This document shows, in pieces, positions 7,799 through 14,662 of a stretch of 34,968 bases of DNA. Within the stretch, counting starts at the first letter, position 1. The number at the start of each line of letters is the position of its first letter. The stretch lies in contig BLLV01000160.1 in the NCBI GenBank assembly GCA_011959205.1, positions 1-34,968 of the forward strand, read 5' to 3'. This DNA is from Bacteroidaceae bacterium. Its GTDB lineage: Bacteria > Bacteroidota > Bacteroidia > Bacteroidales > Bacteroidaceae. The position numbers and the translations under genes were made by a program. The notes under the pieces were generated by a model, which had not been told where the DNA came from, ran no database searches, and saw only the letters and a list, made by a program, of their open reading frames with translations.

Positions 7799-7961
7799 AA
7801 CATTTTCTTTTTTGGGGACTAAAAAACAGTTGAAAAGTGCACCAGTCCTGTTTAGTCCGTCATATATATACCCGTACCATACTAAACCTGCCTGTTCCGA
7901 TACAGGGAAATAGTAAGTCCATTCCTCTTGTATATACACCCGGACTAAACCAAACTGACTT

Positions 7962-9035
7962 TTAATAATGGAAATCGGGATTATAGCGGTAGCCCTTGCC
8001 CTCTTTCACAATCATGCGCTTGTTCACAAGAAACTTGTTAAGTGACACAAGAACATTGCGTCCACGCTCGTAGCCGATACTCGCATAACCCTGTTTCAAT
8101 GCCGCTATGACATTGGAATAGCCTTGTACCACCTGCTTGCCGAAACCGTTCTCCAACGCTTCCCGGTGTTGCTGTTCAGTCAGTTCCGTAAGCGGAAAAT
8201 TCCTGTCCTGCTTAGGTTGTTGGAATACATAATCATCCACGATTTCGGGTAAAGCGTTGTCATTGATACGGAATGCGAACGGGTCAAATTCCCGGTCACG
8301 TATGTGCATCGCCTTTACCTCGCTTATGTTGCCGTCCTGCTGGCTTTTCGTGATTTGCAGGACGGTTTCAGCCTTGTTGTTCAGTTCCGTACCGATATGC
8401 CCCCTTGTGTTGTCATCCCCCTTGTTCAAATGCAGTACGGTATGGATATGCAGGTTATATCCGCTTGACCAGCGCATCAAGAGGTTGATTAGGTCAGTCG
8501 ATTCGCTGGGGCTGTTGATGTCATACATCAAGTCACGGATTCCGTCAATGATGAGCAACCCCACATCGGGCATATTTTCAAGCATATAACCGATAATCTG
8601 TTTCCGCTTGTCGGGTGTCTGCTCCCTTAGCACGATGAAAACAAAATCGTCCCTGTCCTTGTCGGTAGGCAGTCCGGCAAGCCGCAAAATACGCTCCATG
8701 ACCTTGTGGCAATGGTATTTGCTCTGCTCGGTATCTACATAGAGGATTTTCCGTTTGTTCGGTGGCAGGTATGCCGAATACTTCAGTACCTCGTCATTCT
8801 TCAACGCTGCCGCAACGATAGCGGAAATGTTGAATGTCTTTTTGCTCTTGGCTTTACCCGTGGATGCGCTGAAATTACCCAGCGTGCCAATGGTAGAGCC
8901 GTTCACCCAAAGTATTTCGGGCGGTACTTCGTAAGTGTCCGTCACCTTTAGATGAATGGTTTTCCAAAGGGCTGCGAAATCCTCTTTCTGCATGGTGATG
9001 TCCTGCCCGGCTTCTGTCGCTTTTCTATTTTCCAT
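7962..9035 (-). CDS. RepA-like AAA/RecA-fold ATPase (replicative helicase type)
   Basis: This 357-residue protein has a modified Walker A (GNFSASTGKAKSKKTF, about 53-68) and a Walker B (VGLLIIDGIRDLMYD, about 156-170). A later LHIHTVLHLNKGDDNTRGHIGTELNNKAETV segment is typical of AAA_25/RepA family hexameric helicases of mobile elements. A winged-helix-like C-terminus follows (about 275-357). It is likely to unwind DNA for replication of the excised circle, together with the primase encoded next. The gene starts 5 bp after the small HTH gene and belongs to the same operon. Confidence 0.85.
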   Translation of the reverse strand: MENRKATEAGQDITMQKEDFAALWKTIHLKVTDTYEVPPEILWVNGSTIGTLGNFSASTGKAKSKKTFNISAIVAAALKNDEVLKYSAYLPPNKRKILYVDTEQSKYHCHKVMERILRLAGLPTDKDRDDFVFIVLREQTPDKRKQIIGYMLENMPDVGLLIIDGIRDLMYDINSPSESTDLINLLMRWSSGYNLHIHTVLHLNKGDDNTRGHIGTELNNKAETVLQITKSQQDGNISEVKAMHIRDREFDPFAFRINDNALPEIVDDYVFQQPKQDRNFPLTELTEQQHREALENGFGKQVVQGYSNVIAALKQGYASIGYERGRNVLVSLNKFLVNKRMIVKEGKGYRYNPDFHY

Positions 9036-9040
9036 AGCCG

Positions 9041-9328
9041 TTATTTCTTTAGAGGACGGTTAAGGATATACTTCTGCGCTTCCTGCTCTATCTGCGCCTG
9101 CGTCTTGACCGGATTCTGACGCAACCATGCTTCCAACTCCGCTTTCTCAAAATAAAGCATTTTGCCCTGCGGCTTGTAATGGGGTATCAAGTTACCCGAA
9201 GTCAGCTTGTACAGGTAACTTTTAGAAAGGTTCAAGAACTTGCTCGCTTCATCGAAGCTAAGCACGTTCTTTGAAAGGAACAACATCTTTTCGAGTTCGG
9301 AAACTCTTAACTCTAAATTTTTTTCCAT
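9041..9328 (-). CDS. Helix-turn-helix protein, excisionase family
   Basis: The 95-residue product carries an HTH_17 domain: LSFDEASKFLNLSKSYLYKLTSGNLIPHYKPQGKMLYFEKAELEAWL (about 23-69). This fold is shared by excisionases and small repressors. As the first gene of the replication and mobilization operon, it may autoregulate the operon or act in excision. The C-terminal segment is helical and charged. The upstream region holds a dyad and a promoter-like -7 box. Confidence 0.8.
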   Translation of the reverse strand: MEKNLELRVSELEKMLFLSKNVLSFDEASKFLNLSKSYLYKLTSGNLIPHYKPQGKMLYFEKAELEAWLRQNPVKTQAQIEQEAQKYILNRPLKK

Positions 9329-9360
9329 ATTGTTTAGGAATTTAGGTGAAACAATATGAA

Positions 9361-9400
9361 GGTGCGCACCCTCGTTTTTTTGTTAACGAGGGCAAAGTTA
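9361..9400 (-). promoter_or_regulatory. Promoter and structured leader of the replication/mobilization operon
   Basis: On the minus strand, TAACTTTG (9393-9400) matches the Bacteroides -7 box. Immediately downstream is an inverted repeat, CCCTCGTT (9369-9376) with AACGAGGG (9385-9392), followed by the perfect palindrome GGTGCGCACC (9361-9370). The dyads would sit over the transcription start and in the 5' leader, so an operator or attenuator is plausible. No clear -33 TTTG is seen. Confidence 0.45.
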
Positions 9401-9452
9401 AGAGCTTGAAAATGAAGTCTAATTGACCTTTGTTTGAGCGTTCAATCTATGC

Positions 9453-10361
9453 TCAACCTTTTTGCAGTTGTTTGATGTATTTGTCTATGATTTCATATCC
9501 TTTCGGATAGATGTTTTTCGCTTGGTCTGTCGCACTCGACAGGTCAGTACGTGTAAGCGGTTCACCTTTTATCTTCTTCAATATCAGCTTATTGTTTGCT
9601 ATGACAGACTGCCATTCATAAACGATGTAATTATAACAGCTAAGTTGCATCATAAGATAGGCTAACAGACGGGTATTATTAACTTTCAATACCCCATTCA
9701 GTTTGCAGTTGAAAAAATCGGTAAGTATTTTGGCACTGACGGTAGTAGTAAACATATTCGCTTCATTCACACAGTCGGTCAGAAGTTTGATTTCATTAGC
9801 TTTCAACGTGGACTTGAAAGGATTGCTTTTGCCCACAATCCTGGTTGGATTAGTATCTGCACTTTCCTCTTTCTCTTTTGGCAAGGCTTGCTCTTGGATG
9901 GCAACCGCATCTGTATGGTAATTGCTTTCCTGTTCTTGCAGATAGCGCAAATATTTGGAAAGCACGACAAGATTAACGATAATGGACAAATAAGGAAGCC
10001 GACCATCATAACAGGACGGTTCATGCAAATATGCATCCATATCAAAATCAGAGCAGCGGAAACCGATATACTTTTTTCTTTCATCAGAATTCAAGTCCTC
10101 AAAATAACCGCTTTCCCACAAAAAATCGGGAATATCCATATCCAATACAATGTTACGCACGACACGGTATTTTTGTTGGATGGCTACAATATTTTCAGTC
10201 ACACGGAAAATTTCTTGCCGCAAATAATCCTTTAGCTGGGCTTGCGTCAAATATTCACGTTTTAAAAATAGTGCATCTACTTTAGTTTTATAGTCATGCG
10301 CTATACAACTATCTAATATCTTCTGTATTTCTCTGAAATTGGTTTCTATATGATTTTCCAT
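9453..10361 (-). CDS. Hypothetical protein, 302 residues
   Basis: I do not recognise this protein with confidence. It is soluble and mostly helical. The N-terminal part (1-165) contains charged helices and a tryptophan/tyrosine-rich middle (IPDFLWESGYFEDL, YLHEPSCYDGRLPYLS). A low-complexity acidic linker spans about 165-190, and the C-terminal part (190-302) is compact, with NEANMFTTTVSAKILTDFFNCKLNGVL followed by LLAYLMMQLSCYNYIVYEWQSVI. There is no signal peptide and no catalytic motif. Position at the tRNA end of the element, with its own promoter, suggests an element-encoded accessory or cargo gene. Codon use is AT-richer than in the mobilization block. Confidence 0.75.
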   Translation of the reverse strand: MENHIETNFREIQKILDSCIAHDYKTKVDALFLKREYLTQAQLKDYLRQEIFRVTENIVAIQQKYRVVRNIVLDMDIPDFLWESGYFEDLNSDERKKYIGFRCSDFDMDAYLHEPSCYDGRLPYLSIIVNLVVLSKYLRYLQEQESNYHTDAVAIQEQALPKEKEESADTNPTRIVGKSNPFKSTLKANEIKLLTDCVNEANMFTTTVSAKILTDFFNCKLNGVLKVNNTRLLAYLMMQLSCYNYIVYEWQSVIANNKLILKKIKGEPLTRTDLSSATDQAKNIYPKGYEIIDKYIKQLQKG

Positions 10362-10380
10362 AATCGTGTGCCTTTAAACG

Positions 10381-10406
10381 TTCTTACTACAAATATAAGG
10401 TAAGAA
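10381..10406 (-). promoter_or_regulatory. Promoter flanked by an inverted repeat, for the 302-residue gene
   Basis: A minus-strand TATATTTG (10390-10397) matches the Bacteroides -7 box. It is enclosed by TTCTTAC (10381-10387) and GTAAGAA (10400-10406), a perfect 7-bp inverted repeat 12 bp apart. A dyad centred on the -7 box suggests a repressor site. The start codon lies about 29 bp downstream. Confidence 0.5.
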
Positions 10407-10560
10407 TCTCACTTTTCCCGAAAACATCGGCAATAATAAGGAAGAAAAGATAAGGTAATAGTTAAGAAATCATAAAGACGCAGGGAGAAAAACTATAAAA
10501 GTACACCTTTTCTTTGTATTCGTCATTCAGTACACATTTAGTACGCCCTATGAAAGTAGA

Positions 10561-10592
10561 AAACCCTGATAATCAAGCGATTATCAGGGTTT
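10561..10592 (-). terminator. Perfect 13-bp hairpin after tRNA-Leu
   Basis: AAACCCTGATAAT (10561-10573) and ATTATCAGGGTTT (10580-10592) are perfect inverted repeats with a 6-nt loop. It lies 5 bp beyond the 3' end of tRNA-Leu and is followed on the minus strand by a T-rich stretch, as expected for the tRNA terminator. The remaining gap to the 302-residue gene (10362-10560) holds only its promoter and GTAC-containing repeats at 10501, 10530 and 10541. Confidence 0.7.
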
Positions 10593-10597
10593 ATTCG

Positions 10598-10681
10598 TAC
10601 CCAGACCCGGGGTCGAACCGGGATGGAAGTGAATCCACTGGTGTTTGAGACCAGCGCGTCTACCGATTCCGCCATCTGGGC
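10598..10681 (-). tRNA. tRNA-Leu (CAA anticodon)
   Basis: The minus strand folds as an 84-nt class II tRNA. The acceptor arm GCCCAGA pairs with TCTGGGT, with A as discriminator base. The anticodon stem CTGGT/ACCAG holds the loop CTCAAAC, giving anticodon CAA. A long variable arm follows, and then the T arm with GGTTCGACCCC. The CCA end is not encoded. A strong promoter is seen at 10719-10749 and a hairpin terminator at 10561-10592. tRNA 3' ends are common integration sites, and the mobile element lies on this side. Confidence 0.95.
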
Positions 10682-10718
10682 ATCTTTTGAAACTTTGTTT
10701 GTTTCTCGATTGCGATTG

Positions 10719-10749
10719 CAAAGGTACTGCTTTTTTTCATATCTGCAAA
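10719..10749 (-). promoter_or_regulatory. Promoter of tRNA-Leu
   Basis: On the minus strand, TTTG at 10746-10749 (-33 box) and TACCTTTG at 10719-10726 (-7 box) are separated by 19 bp, close to the Bacteroides sigma-ABfr consensus. The tRNA 5' end lies about 37 bp downstream of the -7 box. Confidence 0.75.
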
Positions 10750-10865
10750 CTTTTCCGCGTTTTTTTTCAAAAAAAGATAAATATACTACGATTTATAGGA
10801 TAACGGACAATGGTTTTCTAAAAATAAGCCCTATATTAGCAGAAACTTTAAAACGATTTTATATC

Positions 10866-11909
10866 ATGACAAACAGCAATAATTATTGTGTCATCATGGG
10901 GGGAGGTATAGGTAGTCGATTCTGGCCATATAGCCGCAAAGACCTCCCCAAACAATTCCTTGATTTCTTCGGGACCGGACGTTCTTTAATACAACAAACG
11001 TTTGATTGCTATAAAAAAATAGTCCCCATAGAAAACATCTTTATCACAACCAATGTATTGTATAAAGAATTAATTCAAGAGCAACTTCCCGAATTGGACG
11101 AATCACAGATTCTATTGGAACCCACTCGTAGAAACACTGCCCCATGTATAGCATGGGCTTCCTATCACATAAAAAAAATCAATCCAAATGCCAATGTTAT
11201 TGTAGCTCCGTCCGACCATCTGATTTTAAAAGAAGACAAATTCAAAGCTGCTATTTTGAAAGGACTGGAGTTTGTTTCAAACTCTCCACAGCTACTGACA
11301 TTAGGCATCAAACCCAACAGACCGGAAACCGGTTATGGCTACATTCAGGTTGAGGAAGAAAAACAAGGAGACTTTTTCAAAGTAAAAACATTTATTGAAA
11401 AGCCCCAACTGGAATTTGCCAAAGTATTCGTTGAAAGTGGCGAATTCTATTGGAACTCAGGGATTTTCTTATGGAATATCAATACAATTTTAGAAGCTTT
11501 CAATGAGATTATGCCCGAAGTTTGTACCAAACTGACCAATGGAGAAGAAGGCTTCACCTCCTGTCCCAACATTTCCATTGACTATGGAATCATGGAGAAG
11601 GCCAACAATGTTTTCGTCCAGTTATGCGACTTCGGCTGGGCAGATTTAGGCACATGGGGAGCCTTGTATGACGTATCTCCCAAAGACCAAGAAGGAAATG
11701 TGGTAGTAAACGGAAACTCCTTATTATATAACAGTCATAATAATGTAATAGTGGTACCGGAAGGAAAATTAGCCGTCATACAGGACCTGGAAGGTTATTT
11801 AGTGGCTGCAAGAGACAATGTATTGCTCATTTGTAAGAAAGACGATGAAAGTGCCATCCGGAAATTCGTAAATGACGTACAGATCAAGCTAGGCGATCAA
11901 TTTGTATAA
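10866..11909 (+). CDS. manC: Mannose-1-phosphate guanylyltransferase
   Basis: This 347-residue enzyme makes GDP-mannose from GTP and mannose-1-phosphate for surface polysaccharides and GDP-fucose. The nucleotide-binding signature is at the N-terminus (VIMGGGIGSRFWPYSRKDLPKQFL, residues 9-32). Further family motifs are LLEPTRRNTAPCIAWA, VAPSDHLI, EKP, YWNSGIFLWN and GWADLGTWGALY. The frame is open back into the tRNA gene, but ATG 10866 gives the normal N-terminus. It is the short form, without the phosphomannose isomerase domain, so manC is used here by function and not because it is the bifunctional type. The gene appears monocistronic. Confidence 0.92.
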   Translation: MTNSNNYCVIMGGGIGSRFWPYSRKDLPKQFLDFFGTGRSLIQQTFDCYKKIVPIENIFITTNVLYKELIQEQLPELDESQILLEPTRRNTAPCIAWASYHIKKINPNANVIVAPSDHLILKEDKFKAAILKGLEFVSNSPQLLTLGIKPNRPETGYGYIQVEEEKQGDFFKVKTFIEKPQLEFAKVFVESGEFYWNSGIFLWNINTILEAFNEIMPEVCTKLTNGEEGFTSCPNISIDYGIMEKANNVFVQLCDFGWADLGTWGALYDVSPKDQEGNVVVNGNSLLYNSHNNVIVVPEGKLAVIQDLEGYLVAARDNVLLICKKDDESAIRKFVNDVQIKLGDQFV

Positions 11910-11961
11910 AGCTGAAATCTGCCATTGAGCATAGACGGATAAAATTGCCTGGCGAAAAACA

Positions 11962-12085
11962 AGGTGAATGAGCCACCGGTAACATAACACCCAAAGTAAC
12001 TTAAGTGCGTCGGGCAAGTAACTTAACTTACTTGGCACTTTAACTTAACTTACTTGCTTCATGAAGTTAACTTACCGTTTCACCT
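11962..12085. repeat. Nested direct and inverted repeats after manC
   Basis: In the 265-bp gap between manC and the HIT gene, AAGTAACTTAA-like units recur at about 11995, 12016, 12040 and 12064. A 20-bp near-palindrome lies at 12015-12034 (two symmetric mismatches). The outer parts also pair: AGGTGAA (11962-11968) with TTCACCT (12079-12085), and CGGTAA (11977-11982) with TTACCG (12072-12077). It looks like an extragenic palindromic element; function unknown. Confidence 0.6.
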
Positions 12086-12122
12086 CATATTGGGCAAATC
12101 CATTCAGCCTGACTACAAAGAA

Positions 12123-12152
12123 AGCGGGATGCAGAAAAATCCGCATCCCGCT
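12123..12152. terminator. Terminator between manC and the HIT gene
   Basis: AGCGGGATGC (12123-12132) and GCATCCCGCT (12143-12152) form a perfect 10-bp stem with a 10-nt loop. T-rich tails occur on both sides, so it can stop the convergent genes in both directions. Confidence 0.8.
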
Positions 12153-12174
12153 CTTTATATATTAAAGAAGAAGA

Positions 12175-12582
12175 TTACTTGTCTCCACCCTCCCAGGCTT
12201 GGTTGATTGCTGTCGCCACCTCCACAAACTCTTCATTTGTGAGCTTCAGCTTCGGATTAGAAAATATCATATCCGATTCTTTCTGAATAGGAATCAGATG
12301 AATATGTGCATGAGGAACCTCCAGTCCGATCACCGCCTCACCTACTTTCTTGCACGGAAATGCTTGTTGGATGGCAAGAGCGACGCTCTTTGCAAAAACA
12401 TGCATCGCCGCCAGTTCGTCGTCCTCCAGATCAAAAATATAGTCCACCTCGCGTTTCGGGACAACCAATGTATGCCCCTTGGCCAACGGATTGATATCCA
12501 GAAAGGCATAGAACTTATCATTTTCAGCCACTTTGTAGCTAGGAATCTCACCTGCAATAATTCTACTAAATATTGTTGCCAT
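12175..12582 (-). CDS. HIT-family nucleotide hydrolase/transferase
   Basis: This 135-residue histidine-triad protein has the active-site motif PHAHIHLIP (His91, His93, His95) and the usual N-terminal IFSRIIAGEIPSYKV and FLDINPLAKGHTLVVPK segments. Members of the HINT branch hydrolyse nucleoside phosphoramidates such as AMP-lysine; the in vivo substrate is not evident here. The gene follows greA on the same strand with a hairpin between them (12599-12629), so it may have its own promoter. Confidence 0.92.
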   Translation of the reverse strand: MATIFSRIIAGEIPSYKVAENDKFYAFLDINPLAKGHTLVVPKREVDYIFDLEDDELAAMHVFAKSVALAIQQAFPCKKVGEAVIGLEVPHAHIHLIPIQKESDMIFSNPKLKLTNEEFVEVATAINQAWEGGDK

Positions 12583-12598
12583 ATCTATAAGTATTAAA

Positions 12599-12629
12599 TA
12601 AGGCAGACCCGCATAACAGACCTGCCTTA
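12599..12629 (-). terminator. Terminator of greA
   Basis: TAAGGCAG (12599-12606) pairs with CTGCCTTA (12622-12629). On the minus strand the stem is followed by TTTAATACTT. It lies just after the greA stop codon. Confidence 0.65.
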
Positions 12630-12633
12630 CATA

Positions 12634-13098
12634 TTAAAATGAAATATTCACAACTTCCAAGCTGATTTTGCCCTGCGGAATGGTGATCTCAGCCACATCA
12701 CCCACTTTCTTGCCCAACAATCCCTGTGCAATCGGAGTATTTACTGAAATCTTGCCCTGTTTCAAATTGGCTTCGCTTTCGGCTACGATAGTATAAACCA
12801 TCTTCATTCCGGTCTTGGCATTCTTCAATTCGACTTTCGTCAAAATCTGCACTGTATCTGCGTTCATTTTTGAAGTATCAATAATCTTAGCATCACCAAT
12901 TGTTGATTTCAGCTGGCTGATCTTCATTTCCAACAGGCCTTGCGCCTCTTTGGCAGCATCATACTCGGCATTTTCTGACAAGTCACCTTTATCACGGGCT
13001 TCGGCAATAGCCGACACAATTTTGGGACGTTCTACTGATTCCAGATATTTCAGTTCCTCAATCAGTTGCTTGTAACCTTCTTCTGACATATAAGCCAT
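12634..13098 (-). CDS. greA: Transcription elongation factor GreA
   Basis: This 154-residue protein rescues arrested RNA polymerase by stimulating transcript cleavage. It has the N-terminal coiled coil (about 1-75, including IAEARDKGDLSENAEYDAAKEAQGLLE, with the acidic tip DLSENAEYD) and the C-terminal FKBP-like domain (SVNTPIAQGLLGKKVGDVAEITIPQGKISLEVVNISF). Length and motifs are standard. An unusually good Shine-Dalgarno AGGAGG (13107-13112) lies 8 nt before the first ATG and fixes that start in preference to the methionine three codons later. Confidence 0.96.
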   Translation of the reverse strand: MAYMSEEGYKQLIEELKYLESVERPKIVSAIAEARDKGDLSENAEYDAAKEAQGLLEMKISQLKSTIGDAKIIDTSKMNADTVQILTKVELKNAKTGMKMVYTIVAESEANLKQGKISVNTPIAQGLLGKKVGDVAEITIPQGKISLEVVNISF

Positions 13099-13106
13099 AA
13101 TGTTTT

Positions 13107-13112
13107 CCTCCT
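13107..13112 (-). promoter_or_regulatory. Strong Shine-Dalgarno site of greA
   Basis: AGGAGG on the minus strand (within AAAAGGAGG) lies 8 nt upstream of the greA ATG. Such sites are rare in Bacteroidales genes, which usually rely on A-rich leaders, so it marks this gene out and decides its start codon. Confidence 0.7.
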
Positions 13113-13166
13113 TTTAAATTATATAATTATTCATTGTTCTAGTTATGCCTATAAAAACAAAAAGAA

Positions 13167-13188
13167 TTCCGACATGGAAATGTCGGAA
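13167..13188 (-). terminator. Terminator of the thioredoxin-fold lipoprotein gene
   Basis: TTCCGACAT (13167-13175) and ATGTCGGAA (13180-13188) form a perfect 9-bp stem with a GGAA/TTCC tetraloop. On the minus strand TTCTTTTTG follows, a good rho-independent terminator. Confidence 0.8.
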
Positions 13189-13298
13189 CCCTCTTTGGTA
13201 TTTCAAGTCTTGCAAAGATAGACTTTTATCTAATACGAGTCAAGGTTATAAGGATGCTATGTAACATGTTTAAACAAATTCAACTCATAATTAGCTTT

Positions 13299-14447
13299 TT
13301 ACAAGAGTTTCTTAATGGCCTCATCCAAATTTTTAATATTCTCGCCACGAGCACTCAACTCATTACTACGGTTTACAAGGAATACTGAAGGCAGATTGGT
13401 TACATTATACAGCGAAATGTATGAAGAATAAGCACCATTAGCGTCGCGCACACAGACCCAAGGCAGATTATCTGCCGATGTTTTCCAAAAGTGCTCATCA
13501 CCATCCAGTGAGATCTGATAAATCTCGAACCCTTGAGAAGCGTACTTATTATAAAGTTCGCGCAATGCCAAGTTGTGTGCGGCAGACATTGCGTTATTAT
13601 ATACTGTAAAATCTATCAGCACCACCTTGCCCTTCAGCTCTGTCAAACTGCGCGTATTCCCTTTCAAATCCTTCAGCTGGATATCAATGATACTGGCCTC
13701 CTTGATTTTATCTTCAGGGATATCCATTGTCTGCTGACGTGGAGCACGAGTGTTTTTCATTCCTTTTATAACCATATTATACAGATTACGCGAGCGGTCG
13801 GCATGCGGATAAGCATTATTCAAGCTCGTAGCCACCGCTGCGAAGCACTTCACATCTTCCTTATTAGTTAAAGGATCAAAAATCATATACCCGTTCAACG
13901 ACTGGAACAAAGCGAAATAAGCGTATGGCATATTAGGAGCCGCAAAAATATATTCGCGTTTCACTTTATTTTTGTAATTGCCCACCATAGCCAAAAGGCT
14001 GTCCTGTGCGATACCCGCAGGGATATTACGGTTATGGCTCAATTTGTCCACATTCTTCTGCAAATCAGCTTGCAATAACGCCAATTCCTTGATTTTCAAA
14101 TTATTCTCAGATCCTTCAATACGATATCCGGTCGCAAAATCATTTGCCGCCGCCTTGACTGATACTGTTTCCGTAGAGTCAACGGCAAAATTTATCACTT
14201 TATTATCCAGACGCAAACGATAGAATTCAGGAGATTCCGGACGCTTCTGCGCAAAATTAAAACTTCCGCTACCGCCTAATTTGGTCGAATCAAGCGCTAC
14301 TATGCCATCCAACCCCGATGCTTCCAAATAAAGCATCTTGCCTTCAGCACCATTTATTTCACCTTGGACTTTGAACTTTGGTTCATTGTCGCAGGCGCTC
14401 AACCCTATCAACAGAAGTGCGAGCAAAAAATATACATTCTTTTTCAT
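13299..14447 (-). CDS. DUF4369/thioredoxin-fold lipoprotein lacking the CxxC motif
   Basis: The 382-residue protein has a lipoprotein signal with Cys19 (LIGLSACDNEP). A DUF4369-like beta domain follows (about 25-120), then a helical linker, and a C-terminal TlpA/AhpC-type thioredoxin fold (about 245-382: LKDLKGNTRSLTELKGKVVLIDF...). At the place where WCxxC is expected, the sequence reads FTVYNNAMSAAHN, so both redox cysteines are absent. The conserved cis-proline loop (NLPSVFLVNR) is kept. It is probably a periplasm-facing membrane-anchored protein that keeps a binding role but cannot do disulfide exchange. Its promoter (14493-14522) diverges from that of pnp. Confidence 0.85.
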   Translation of the reverse strand: MKKNVYFLLALLLIGLSACDNEPKFKVQGEINGAEGKMLYLEASGLDGIVALDSTKLGGSGSFNFAQKRPESPEFYRLRLDNKVINFAVDSTETVSVKAAANDFATGYRIEGSENNLKIKELALLQADLQKNVDKLSHNRNIPAGIAQDSLLAMVGNYKNKVKREYIFAAPNMPYAYFALFQSLNGYMIFDPLTNKEDVKCFAAVATSLNNAYPHADRSRNLYNMVIKGMKNTRAPRQQTMDIPEDKIKEASIIDIQLKDLKGNTRSLTELKGKVVLIDFTVYNNAMSAAHNLALRELYNKYASQGFEIYQISLDGDEHFWKTSADNLPWVCVRDANGAYSSYISLYNVTNLPSVFLVNRSNELSARGENIKNLDEAIKKLL

Positions 14448-14492
14448 CGCTAAAATTAATATAAATTGTGTGTTTCCTTAATAATTTGGGTG

Positions 14493-14522
14493 CAAAGATA
14501 CGTCTTTTCGTGGTTTGTCAAA
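14493..14522 (-). promoter_or_regulatory. Promoter of the thioredoxin-fold lipoprotein gene
   Basis: On the minus strand, TTTG (14519-14522) and TATCTTTG (14493-14500) are 18 bp apart, which matches the Bacteroides -33/-7 promoter. Confidence 0.7.
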
Positions 14523-14616
14523 GCATTTATCCACCTTCTTACACATTAAAATGAAAAAAAACAGTAATCATAGTAACTTTTTATCTCATTCTCACCAAAT
14601 TAGAAGAATAAATACC

Positions 14617-14624
14617 TATCTTTG
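14617..14624 (+). promoter_or_regulatory. -7 box of the pnp promoter
   Basis: TATCTTTG lies 38 bp before the pnp start codon and matches TAnnTTTG. No clear -33 TTTG is visible at the expected distance. Confidence 0.55.
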
Positions 14625-14662
14625 CATGAATTTTAGACGAAAAATATATTAAAACATTTTTT

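Larger units (their letters stand above)
1..10560. mobile_element. Integrated mobilizable element (right part; left end not in window)
   Basis: The span holds an HUH relaxase, MobC, a TOPRIM primase, a RepA-like ATPase, two excisionase-type HTH proteins and an RteC-like regulator, which together define a Bacteroidales mobilizable element. It stops just before a tRNA-Leu gene, a typical integration neighbourhood. No integrase or recombinase gene is visible, and I found no second copy of the tRNA 3' end inside the window, so the left limit is unknown. Including the envelope genes at 112-3548 is inference: they are co-directional and nearly contiguous with the rteC-like gene. The right limit at about 10560 is also inferred, from the end of recognisable element genes and the start of the tRNA-linked hairpin. 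Confidence 0.5.

Noticed and set aside
7799-7939. Longer N-terminus for the TOPRIM primase
   Set aside because: The extra 47 residues have no primase features, whereas MNIEDVKQIPIADYL is the usual start.
8257-8589. Plus-strand open frames across the mobilization block
   Set aside because: They are antisense shadows of the RepA-like, primase and relaxase genes, which carry clear motifs on the minus strand.
10623-10865. Open frame extending the manC N-terminus by 81 residues into the tRNA gene
   Set aside because: The extension overlaps tRNA-Leu and its promoter and has no homology to the family; ATG 10866 gives the standard N-terminus.
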